Below the pieces are notes generated by a model, which did not search any database, was not told the origin of the DNA, and saw only the letters and a program-made list of their open reading frames with translations. A stretch of DNA of 5,690 nucleotides from JAXLVB01 sp044228045 (GTDB lineage Bacteria > Bacteroidota > Bacteroidia > Cytophagales > Spirosomataceae), in NCBI GenBank assembly GCA_044228045.1, contig JBGAVQ010000335.1, positions 1 through 5,690 of the forward strand. The letters are read 5' to 3'. The first letter of the stretch is position 1; the number at the start of each line of letters is the position of its first letter. The translations under genes were made by a program, and so were the position numbers. Positions 1 to 5,690 of this stretch are shown here, piece after piece.

Positions 1-1363
1 GCAAATATGCCCAGCCTACGTTGCCGTTAATGAAGCCATTGGTGGGGTATCTTTCTAACACATCTGTAAAAAGAATGATGTCATTCTTCCAGATTGTTGA
101 ACGCTGAAACGACATGAGGGTTAATAAGACACATAATGCGCCGCCAGCCACATAAAAACTACGCCGGAACCCTTCTCGATTTTGGTAGAGATAGTAAATT
201 CCTAACGACACAATGTATAGTGGGCCAATTGACGACAAGTAAAAATATCGGTCGGCTACAATAGCACTACCAATAGGCATCAACTGAATAACCGGAAGAA
301 TCACAATAAAATAATATAAAGCCCCCCACCAAACCGTTGGTCGTTTTTTGCCCAACCAATATAATCCAAGCGTAATTATGATTGTGAGGAATGTACCAAA
401 ATAAAACTCCCCGCCAATAGGTTTGTCTGGATAAGAGTAAAACGCCTTCAAGTTGTAAGGGATAATCATCTTAACCCAATAGAATGAAAAATTGTAGAGA
501 ATGATAAACGTGCGGTCGAAAAATGAGTACTGTGAGTTAATTGCACTGGTAGCATCTGCGCCAGCCTCTCGTTGGGCTATAATTGACAAAATACCCACGC
601 CAAGTGCAATCAAAAAGAATGGGGCCTTTTCGAGACCAAGTTTAAAGAACTCAATAAAGGTTTTGGGTTTTCGATCCAAGAAAAAATAATCAGTTATCAA
701 AAAAACTACTGGCAACACCACCGCCATAGCCTTCGAAAAACAAGATAATACAAACATCAAAACCGATAGCCAATACCACTTAGTACTTTTGTTTTCGTGC
801 CAAAACCGAATATAATAAATATACGAAAGCAAAATAAACAAAGTATAGAGCGTATCTTTACGCTCAGCAGCCCACACCACCGACTCTACGTGTAGCGGAT
901 GCAAAGCAAATAAGATACCCGTGAGGGCGGCAATCATAAAATTGTTGGACAGCCGATAGATAAGCCGCAACACCAAGTAACTATTGGCAATATGAAGTAG
1001 TGCTTGATCGAGGTGATACAACCACGGCGACTTACCTACAATCATACATTCAATAGCCCATGAAAGCATCGTAATGGGCTGATAGTTGCCGAGTTCAAAC
1101 TTTGTGAAAATATCTTTCCAACTCTCCCAAGCTGGAAACTTCTCGATGTACTTGTTTTCCAATACATAAGGACGAGCATCCCATGTAAACTCATTAAATA
1201 ACCCTGGCGCATAGGCAATTAAACATCCTACTGCAATAATTCCCATCACAATCCAGAAATTTCGATCGGTGTAGGGAATCTCCTCAAAAGGAAGCGATAG
1301 ACGTTCTTTTTTAGGGGCTTGTGCCTTAACAGGGCTTGATGGTTGCGTTTTTTTGTTTTTCAT
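1..1363 (-). CDS. TMTC-like GT-C family membrane glycosyltransferase, probably with C-terminal TPRs (partial, 3' end off window)
   Basis: This open frame starts at ATG 1363-1361 and reads without a stop for 454 codons to the left edge, so only the N-terminal part is seen. A short basic N-terminus (to about residue 35) precedes roughly 11-12 hydrophobic segments, beginning near residues 36-53, 121-138, 142-157 and 171-187 and ending near 403-419. Family hallmarks are ALHPLHVESVVWAAERKDTL (153-172), ADRYFYLSSIG (370-380) and the W-K-N-D / LF / YPTN stretch at 425-442, which runs into what looks like a first TPR (NGNVGWAYL, 446-454). These are typical of bacterial relatives of eukaryotic TMTC O-mannosyltransferases: polytopic GT-C enzymes that take sugar from a lipid-phosphate carrier on the outer face of the inner membrane and carry TPRs at the C-terminus. 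The first loop has WDARPYV (61-67), where relatives usually show an acidic pair. Donor and acceptor are unknown. Transcribed divergently from the rightward operon. Family call is strong; enzymatic activity is inferred. Confidence 0.85.
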   Translation of the reverse strand, partial: MKNKKTQPSSPVKAQAPKKERLSLPFEEIPYTDRNFWIVMGIIAVGCLIAYAPGLFNEFTWDARPYVLENKYIEKFPAWESWKDIFTKFELGNYQPITMLSWAIECMIVGKSPWLYHLDQALLHIANSYLVLRLIYRLSNNFMIAALTGILFALHPLHVESVVWAAERKDTLYTLFILLSYIYYIRFWHENKSTKWYWLSVLMFVLSCFSKAMAVVLPVVFLITDYFFLDRKPKTFIEFFKLGLEKAPFFLIALGVGILSIIAQREAGADATSAINSQYSFFDRTFIILYNFSFYWVKMIIPYNLKAFYSYPDKPIGGEFYFGTFLTIIITLGLYWLGKKRPTVWWGALYYFIVILPVIQLMPIGSAIVADRYFYLSSIGPLYIVSLGIYYLYQNREGFRRSFYVAGGALCVLLTLMSFQRSTIWKNDIILFTDVLERYPTNGFINGNVGWAYL

Positions 1364-1481
1364 ACGAACACTCCTACATTTAGAAATTTTCTCACAATAA
1401 TCGCACAAATCAACAATATAAAACCCTAATAGTTAATTAGTTAATTTTAAATTTATGCGAACTTTTATGCTTTACTAATCC

Positions 1482-1497
1482 TTGTTATCCATAACAA
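1482..1497. repeat. Inverted repeat TTGTTAT-CC-ATAACAA
   Basis: Two perfect 7-base arms are separated by two bases. This is the compact dyad shape expected of an operator for a dimeric helix-turn-helix regulator, and the two-base centre is too tight for a good RNA hairpin. It lies about 120 bases upstream of the leftward start codon and about 140 bases upstream of the proposed rightward -7 element, so it could serve either gene. The symmetry is read directly; a regulatory role is inference, and AT-rich DNA yields such dyads by chance. Confidence 0.4.
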
Positions 1498-1500
1498 TAA

Positions 1501-1511
1501 GGCATAATGCC
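1501..1511. repeat. Short palindrome GGCAT-A-ATGCC
   Basis: An 11-base palindrome with perfect 5-base arms around one central base, three bases after the preceding inverted repeat. Its GC-containing ends stand out in an AT-rich stretch. The close pairing of two dyads is compatible with a composite protein-binding site, but nothing else in the sequence tests this. Confidence 0.3.
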
Positions 1512-1568
1512 CAAAACCAATGGCAAATCTATAAAAATGGCTTCCGTTTTCAAAAACCAGCATTTTTT

Positions 1569-1580
1569 TTCAACTTTGAA
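1569..1580. repeat. Short inverted repeat TTCAA-CT-TTGAA
   Basis: Perfect 5-base arms with a two-base centre, just after an eight-T run and about 54 bases upstream of the proposed -7 element. A second small dyad, TTGA-ACTG-TCAA (1576-1587), overlaps its right arm. This could be an upstream regulator site, but it is short enough to be chance. Confidence 0.22.
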
Positions 1581-1611
1581 CTGTCAAGTGTTTCAACATC
1601 TGATTACTTTA

Positions 1612-1641
1612 TTCGTTATTAGCTCAAGCGTCCTAATTTTG
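1612..1641 (+). promoter_or_regulatory. Probable Bacteroidota-type promoter for the TPR-DUF4292-EnvC operon
   Basis: TAATTTTG at 1634-1641 matches the Bacteroidota -7 consensus TAnnTTTG at every fixed position. The -33 region is weak: TTCG at 1612-1615, 18 bases upstream, differs by one base from TTTG. Transcription starting a few bases after the element would give a leader of roughly 30 bases to the ATG at 1678, or about 65 to the ATGs at 1711/1714. A second near match, TATGTTTT at 1642-1649, lies directly downstream. The match is seen; use as a promoter is inferred. Confidence 0.5.
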
Positions 1642-1677
1642 TATGTTTTGTTGTGATACCTGACCCTATCAAAAGCC

Positions 1678-3468
1678 ATGAAATTACTATGTTGCCAGCC
1701 GTTTAATGCTATGATGGTTATACAAAAAAAATCTATTTATCTCCTTTGCTTGGTCATCTTTTTGATAAGTTGGCTTGTTAGTCCTTGTGCTACTGCTCAA
1801 AAAAAGAAAAAAGCCGAAGAAAAAACAGCCGAACAATTGTCCGAAGCCGAATTTCATTTTTCGGAAGCTATGAAATACTTCATCACCGAAGAATATCAAA
1901 AAGCAATTCCGCTGTTTGAAAAAGCCCTCGAAACCCTACCCAACAATGCAGGCATCAATTATTCGTTGGCACAAAACTACGAACATCTCAACGAATTTGA
2001 AAAAGCCTTACCGTTGGCCCAAAAAGCCTATCAACAAGACGGCACTAACAAATACTATGCCTTACTCTTGGCCGACTTGCACGTAAAACAGAAGAATTTT
2101 GCAGAGGCTGAAAAAATCTACAAAACACTACTTGATCAGTTTCCACACGAAGCTGGCGAACATGGCATTGAATTGGCAGCCATCTATTTGCTTCAAAACA
2201 AATATGATGATGCTATCAAAGCCTACGACAAAGTAGAAAAAGTGCTGGGTGTCAACGAAGAAATTACTCGCCAAAAACAACTGATTTTGCTGCGCCAAAA
2301 CAAAATTGAGGACGTAATTAAAGAAGCCGAAAAACTGGTTGACTCAGACCCTGCCGAGATGGATTACTTGGTTGAGCTGGCACAGTTGCTAATGACCAAC
2401 GACCGCAACGACCAAGCACAAGGCTATCTCGAAAGAGTAATCAACTATAATAGCGACAATGCCCAAGCCCACGTAATGTTGGCAGAAGTGTATCGCAAAA
2501 AAGGTGATATCAAGAAATGTAATCAAGAACTTGACTTGGCCTTTAATAATCCAGCCTTAGACGGATTAACTAAGGCCCGTATTTTGGCAAGTTATGTAGG
2601 GATGTTGAGCGATGAAGCCTCTCGAGAAAATGCCTTCAAGTTGGCCAAAGACCTCATCAAGTCGAACCCAACCGAATCAAAAGCCTATTTGGTGTATGCC
2701 GACTTGTTAATCCAACGCAACAAAAAAACCGAAGCCCGTGATGCCTACGTGCGAGGTGCTCGCTTAGACAAATCGGTATATGAGGTGTGGGGGCGAATAC
2801 TCGAACTTGACGGTGACCTAAACCAAATGGACAGCCTCACCACACATGCCGAAGAAGCCATTGAGGTGTTTCCGAACCAACCTCGGTTTTGGTATGCCAG
2901 TGGATCGGGTTATTTGATTAAGCGTGACTATCAACGTTCGGTAGAAGCCCTCGAAGAAGCAAAACGCCTCTCTGAGGCAGGCGAAGACCGCAATGATACA
3001 AAGTTTATCAGTGTTATAAATGGGCAATTGGGCGATGCTTACAACAGCCTTGGCAAACATGAAAAATCAGACAAAGCCTACGAAACAGCCCTTAAAGCAG
3101 ACCCCGAAAACGACCATGTGCTTAATAACTACAGCTATTTTTTATCGTTAAGGAAAGAAAATATGGTACGAGCCGTTGAGCTTTCGGCAAAGCTGGCAGA
3201 GCGTTTTCCGACCAATAGCACTTACTTAGATACTTATGCTTGGGTGTTATATGTAAACAAAGACTACGAAAAAGCTAAAATTTATCTCGAAAAAGCCGTT
3301 GCTAACAATACTCGCAACAGTGGCGTGATTGTAGAACATTACGGCGATGTGCTCTATCAATTGGGCGAAAAAGAAAAAGCACTTGAACAGTGGAAAAAAG
3401 CCAAGTTGTTGGGAAATACCAGTACTTTGATTGATAAAAAAATAAACACAGGACAGTTGGTTGAATAG
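1678..3468 (+). CDS. Exported tetratricopeptide-repeat protein
   Basis: This 596-residue protein has a hydrophobic signal segment (about 20-36) ending in CATAQ (37-41) before a Lys-rich run, so it is predicted to be exported, probably to the periplasm. The rest is almost wholly helical repeats of about 34 residues. Clear TPR units begin near 57, 91, 125, 161, 228, 262, 334, 446 (the best: LGDAYNSLGKHEKSDKAYET), 516 and 552. The end of the protein, with NNYSYFLSLR (483-492), YLDTYAWVLY (516-525) and EHYGDVLYQLG (553-563), follows a pattern common to long bacterial TPR proteins. TPRs bind other proteins, so a scaffold role is likely; no catalytic domain is visible. It is the first gene of the apparent operon, 23 bases ahead of the DUF4292 gene. 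The start is uncertain: in-frame ATGs at 1711 and 1714 would give a more usual signal peptide beginning near MVIQKKS. An in-frame stop at 1654-1656 limits upstream extension. The family is sure; the partner is not known. Confidence 0.92.
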   Translation: MKLLCCQPFNAMMVIQKKSIYLLCLVIFLISWLVSPCATAQKKKKAEEKTAEQLSEAEFHFSEAMKYFITEEYQKAIPLFEKALETLPNNAGINYSLAQNYEHLNEFEKALPLAQKAYQQDGTNKYYALLLADLHVKQKNFAEAEKIYKTLLDQFPHEAGEHGIELAAIYLLQNKYDDAIKAYDKVEKVLGVNEEITRQKQLILLRQNKIEDVIKEAEKLVDSDPAEMDYLVELAQLLMTNDRNDQAQGYLERVINYNSDNAQAHVMLAEVYRKKGDIKKCNQELDLAFNNPALDGLTKARILASYVGMLSDEASRENAFKLAKDLIKSNPTESKAYLVYADLLIQRNKKTEARDAYVRGARLDKSVYEVWGRILELDGDLNQMDSLTTHAEEAIEVFPNQPRFWYASGSGYLIKRDYQRSVEALEEAKRLSEAGEDRNDTKFISVINGQLGDAYNSLGKHEKSDKAYETALKADPENDHVLNNYSYFLSLRKENMVRAVELSAKLAERFPTNSTYLDTYAWVLYVNKDYEKAKIYLEKAVANNTRNSGVIVEHYGDVLYQLGEKEKALEQWKKAKLLGNTSTLIDKKINTGQLVE

Positions 3469-3491
3469 TCCTCTGTATAACTAATTACTAA

Positions 3492-4355
3492 ATGCTCTTA
3501 TCGTTTCGTTCACGGCCTACTTTTTTCCTCGTTTGCTTCAGCGTAGGACTAATGTTGTTTTCGGCTTCTTGTAAGCGGCACAAACTCAACAAAACAGTCA
3601 TCCCGCAAGACTCTACCCAGCTTGCTGTGATAGACACGCTTTCATCGAAACCAACAGACAGCCTGCATGTAGCATCCCCTAACTCAGATGAACTTAAGCT
3701 ATCGGTCGAAGAAATTGATTTTTCTTACCTTACTTCAAGGTCAAAAGTATCGTTCAAATCAAAAGATCAAAATATTGACAATGCCAATGTGAATATTCGA
3801 ATCAAAAAAGACAGTGTTATCTGGTTCAATGTAAAAGTAGTTACTTTTGATGTGGCACGGGGTTTGTTCACCCAAAACGGTATCACCATTCTGGATATGT
3901 TTCACAAAGAATACTATCAGTTTCCATACGATTCACTTAGCAAAAAGTTTGGTACGACCCTGTCATTTGACCTCATCCAGTCGTTGGTTATTGGTAATAT
4001 GCCCATCAAAAAACGCCCCAAAGATAAAGTTTCTAAAGAACCCGACTTCTTTTTGCTCCGCCAAAGTGAAGGCAAAATACTGTTAGACAACTACATAGGT
4101 GAAAAAAATCGCAAACTCAAAAAACTCAAAGTAGAAGAACCCGCCGTGAACAATTCGCTCACAATGGAGTATGATGAATTTACGCAGTTGAATAACTTTC
4201 TGTTTCCGTATAGTAGTTTAATTGAGCTAAACCAGTCAAAAGCTGGGCAACTGTACCAAACGCTTATTCAAATCAAGCATCAAAAAGTTGAACTGCCCGA
4301 CGAACCCCTAACATTTCCGTTCACGATTCCGACTAATTATCAGCGGAAAAATTAG
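3492..4355 (+). CDS. DUF4292 family lipoprotein (LolA/LolB-like)
   Basis: This 287-residue protein begins with a lipoprotein signal peptide: basic residues R6 and R8, a hydrophobic core at 10-24, and lipobox FSASC with the lipidated cysteine at 27. A Ser/Thr/Asp-rich linker follows to about residue 70. The body (about 76-281) resembles DUF4292, with ANVNIRIKKDSVIWFNVKV (98-116), a GITILDMFHKEYYQFPYD segment (130-147) and the FDLIQSLVIGNMP block (159-171). DUF4292 is a family I know mainly from Bacteroidota; its alternating strands recall the LolA/LolB lipoprotein-carrier fold, a resemblance I could not test here. The residues after the cysteine (KRHK) are basic, unlike the acidic surface-export signal described in this phylum, so it should face the periplasm. 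It sits 23 bases after the TPR gene and 12 bases before the EnvC-like gene, implying co-transcription. The biochemical function is unknown; transport of lipid or lipoprotein is a guess from the fold. Confidence 0.85.
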   Translation: MLLSFRSRPTFFLVCFSVGLMLFSASCKRHKLNKTVIPQDSTQLAVIDTLSSKPTDSLHVASPNSDELKLSVEEIDFSYLTSRSKVSFKSKDQNIDNANVNIRIKKDSVIWFNVKVVTFDVARGLFTQNGITILDMFHKEYYQFPYDSLSKKFGTTLSFDLIQSLVIGNMPIKKRPKDKVSKEPDFFLLRQSEGKILLDNYIGEKNRKLKKLKVEEPAVNNSLTMEYDEFTQLNNFLFPYSSLIELNQSKAGQLYQTLIQIKHQKVELPDEPLTFPFTIPTNYQRKN

Positions 4356-4367
4356 ATTGTCTATTTT

Positions 4368-5690
4368 GTGAAAATAACTTCTTTACCATATCTGTCAGTT
4401 ACCTTATTTTGCCTCTTTTTGGTAACTTTTTCGGCTTTTGCCCAAACCAAAAGTCGCCAACAATTGGAGCAAGAAAAGAAAAAGAATCTCCAAAAAATCA
4501 ATGAAATAAGCGAGATTCTTGACAAAACTACTACCGAAAAAAAAGCCAGTTTGGGCCAATTGAAGGCGATTAACCGCAAAATAGAAACCCAAGCCAAACA
4601 AATAGACCTACTCGAAGAAGACCTAAACCTACTCGACAAAGAACTCCAAGAACTCCAAGAAGTAACAGTAGGACTAACCAACGACTTAGGCAAGCTACGG
4701 AAAGAATACGCCGAAATGATTTATGCAGCCTCCAAAACTAACAATACTTACAACCGATTGATGTTTTTGTTTTCGTCCAAAAACTTCAATGAGTTGTTTC
4801 GCCGCTATCAATATTTACAGCAATACTCCAAAGCACGCAAAGCACAAGTAGCTCAAATTGAGAAAGTTAGAACTTCATTAGTGGCCCAACAAAGTAATAT
4901 TAAAAATAAGAAACAACAGCAAGAGCAAGTACTAACCGTAAAAGTAGGCGAAGGCAAAAAATTAGAAGGGCTTAAAGTTGTGCAGTCTGAAACCGTAACA
5001 CAGCTAAGCCAACAAGAACAACAACTACGAGACGAACTCAACGAACAGCGTAATGCAGTACGGCAAGTAGATAGAATGATTACCAGCTTAATTGAAAAAG
5101 AAATCAGAGAAAGCCGCCGCCGAGAAGAAGAACGCCGCCGAGCCGAGCGAGAGCGATTGGCCAAACTTGCCAAAGAAAAAGCTGAGGCCGACGCTAAAAC
5201 TACCAAAGTAGAACCCAAGAAAGAAGAACCCGTTGAAGCCACAAAACCAGAAACAAAAGCCGAGAAAGCAACTGCCGATGAGAGCATGATAAGCCTCAAC
5301 GAAGCCGAAATCTCACTGGCTACGTCGTTTGCGGCCAATCGAAACCGCCTGCCGTGGCCAGTGTCTCGGGGGTTTATTTCTGAGCGATTTGGCAAACATG
5401 AGCATCCCTATTTTAAGGATGTTTTTACCGAAAACCCAGGCATAGATATTCAAACTACCGTAGGCGAGAATGTCCAGAGTGTGTTTGATGGCGTGGTGTT
5501 AGACATCAATAAAGTTCCTAAAATGGGAAACATTGTCGTTATTCAGCATGGGAGTTATCTTACGGTTTATGCCAAATTAGCAACTGTTTCAGTAGAAATT
5601 GGGCAAAAAGTGAAGGCTCGGCAGGCCATCGGAACGGTTTCTACCGACAGTGAGGGTGTAGCGGGGCTTAACTTTCAAGTATGGCACAAC
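4368..5690 (+). CDS. EnvC-like murein hydrolase activator with degenerate LytM/M23 domain (partial, 3' end off window)
   Basis: The frame starts at GTG 4368, the only usual start codon between the in-frame stop at 4353-4355 and the signal peptide, and stays open for 441 codons to the right edge. A signal peptide (1-25, cleavage after SAFA, then QTK) precedes long coiled coils at about 28-115 and 155-270. Between them is the EnvC/PcsB-type segment MIYAASK...LMFLFSSKNFNELFRRYQYL (118-150). An Arg/Glu cluster (250-263) and a Lys/Glu/Ala/Pro linker (to about 305) lead to a LytM domain at about 328-441. In this domain the usual catalytic and zinc ligands are replaced: N356 instead of His in HxGxD (D360 kept), K403 in YAKL where YxH is usual, and G433/N435 instead of HxH. 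It should therefore not cut peptidoglycan. As in EnvC, it would activate periplasmic N-acetylmuramoyl-alanine amidases under FtsEX control during cell separation; this role is inferred. It lies 12 bases after the DUF4292 stop. Only a short C-terminal tail is probably missing. Confidence 0.88.
   Translation, partial: MKITSLPYLSVTLFCLFLVTFSAFAQTKSRQQLEQEKKKNLQKINEISEILDKTTTEKKASLGQLKAINRKIETQAKQIDLLEEDLNLLDKELQELQEVTVGLTNDLGKLRKEYAEMIYAASKTNNTYNRLMFLFSSKNFNELFRRYQYLQQYSKARKAQVAQIEKVRTSLVAQQSNIKNKKQQQEQVLTVKVGEGKKLEGLKVVQSETVTQLSQQEQQLRDELNEQRNAVRQVDRMITSLIEKEIRESRRREEERRRAERERLAKLAKEKAEADAKTTKVEPKKEEPVEATKPETKAEKATADESMISLNEAEISLATSFAANRNRLPWPVSRGFISERFGKHEHPYFKDVFTENPGIDIQTTVGENVQSVFDGVVLDINKVPKMGNIVVIQHGSYLTVYAKLATVSVEIGQKVKARQAIGTVSTDSEGVAGLNFQVWHN
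4641..4661 (+). repeat. 9-base tandem repeat inside the EnvC-like coiled coil
   Basis: GAACTCCAA occurs twice head to tail (4641-4649, 4650-4658) followed by GAA, encoding ELQELQE at residues 92-98. It keeps frame and simply lengthens a coiled coil. It could be a slippage site that changes coil length in steps of three residues, though two copies are few. Confidence 0.5.
5115..5141 (+). repeat. Duplicated CGCCGCCGA block encoding Arg triplets
   Basis: CGCCGCCGA appears at 5115-5123 and 5133-5141, separated by three GAA codons, and encodes RRR-EEE-RRR (residues 250-258). It makes a small GC-rich island in an AT-rich gene and lies where the second coiled coil passes into the flexible linker. 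This is low-complexity coding sequence, not a mobile repeat. Confidence 0.5.

Larger units (their letters stand above)
1364..1677. other. Divergent AT-rich intergenic region
   Basis: This 314-base gap separates two divergent genes and should hold the promoters of both. I see a good -7-like element for the rightward genes (1634-1641), several short inverted repeats (1482-1497, 1501-1511, 1569-1580), a direct repeat GTTAATTA/GTTAATTT at 1432-1447, and an eight-T run at 1563-1570. For the leftward gene the best match to TAnnTTTG is TATTGTTG, read on the minus strand at 1418-1411, with one mismatch and no convincing -33 element. A 39-codon plus-strand open frame (1537-1656) ends in a hydrophobic stretch but has no other support. 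No tRNA, riboswitch or convincing terminator was recognised. Confidence 0.7.

Noticed and set aside
501..689. Plus-strand open frame of 62 codons
   Set aside because: It lies wholly inside the minus-strand TMTC-like gene, which carries clear family motifs; the product has no recognisable domain.
1411..1418. Promoter -7 element for the leftward gene (TATTGTTG on the minus strand)
   Set aside because: One mismatch to TAnnTTTG and no matching -33 element at the right distance; too weak to list as a feature.
1432..1447. Direct repeat GTTAATTA/GTTAATTT as an iteron or attachment site
   Set aside because: Only two short A/T-rich copies, with no integrase, tRNA or replication gene nearby.
1546..1570. 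Hairpin GTTTT-CA-AAAAC followed by a T run, as a terminator
   Set aside because: The stem is five mostly A-T pairs with a two-base loop, and no plus-strand gene ends upstream of it.
1687..1899. Minus-strand open frame of 70 codons
   Set aside because: Antisense to the signal peptide and first TPR of the 1678-3468 gene; its Phe-rich product mirrors Lys/Glu-rich codons.
2818..3060. Minus-strand open frame of 80 codons
   Set aside because: Antisense to well-formed TPR units; no domain or independent start signal.
3847..4086. Plus-strand open frame of 79 codons in another frame
   Set aside because: Overlaps the DUF4292 gene in its conserved part; composition is not protein-like.
4361..4693. 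Minus-strand open frames of 110 and 65 codons (4361-4693, 4404-4601)
   Set aside because: Antisense to the signal peptide and first coiled coil of the EnvC-like gene; the Ser/Phe-rich products reflect complementary Glu/Lys/Gln codons.
4853..5395. Minus-strand open frame of 180 codons
   Set aside because: Long, but antisense to the EnvC-like gene; its Ser/Arg/Leu-rich low complexity is explained by Glu/Ala/Lys/Arg-rich sense codons, while the sense frame has signal peptide, coiled coils and LytM domain.
5418..5690. Active M23 metalloendopeptidase
   Set aside because: The expected histidine ligands are replaced (N356, K403, G433, N435), so an activator role fits better.

Overview
The window looks like chromosomal DNA from a Bacteroidota bacterium, probably of the Cytophagales type. 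The grounds are low GC, no Shine-Dalgarno sequences ahead of the starts, a TAnnTTTG-type -7 promoter element, signal peptides ending in an Ala-Gln pattern, and a TPR / DUF4292 / EnvC-like gene order that I associate with this phylum. The taxon is inferred from these features, not from a database match. It is an ordinary-looking chromosomal region: I see no mobile element, CRISPR array, tRNA or rRNA.

Layout: (1) bases 1-1363, minus strand, hold the 5' 454 codons of a large polytopic membrane protein of the TMTC-like (GT-C fold glycosyltransferase) family; its C-terminus, probably TPR repeats, lies beyond the left edge. (2) Bases 1364-1677 are an AT-rich divergent intergenic region with small inverted repeats and a plausible promoter for the rightward genes. 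(3) Bases 1678-5690 carry three tightly packed plus-strand genes that look like one operon. They are an exported TPR-repeat protein (596 aa), a DUF4292 outer-membrane-type lipoprotein (287 aa), and an EnvC-like coiled-coil protein with a LytM/M23 domain, cut by the right edge a few residues before its probable end.

Working model (inference): the three rightward products are all exported to the periplasm or outer membrane. The last has the architecture of the FtsEX-linked amidase activator EnvC, including a LytM domain that has lost its zinc and catalytic histidines, so it should regulate peptidoglycan amidases rather than cut the wall itself. The lipoprotein has a LolA/LolB-like character, and the TPR protein could be a scaffold. 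Together they suggest an envelope-maintenance or cell-separation module. The divergent membrane protein is probably a lipid-linked-sugar-dependent glycosyltransferase and need not be functionally linked.

No wholly novel system is evident. The points most worth checking are the altered acidic motif in the GT-C protein, the degenerate LytM site, the conserved pairing of DUF4292 with EnvC, and the dyad symmetries in the intergenic region.
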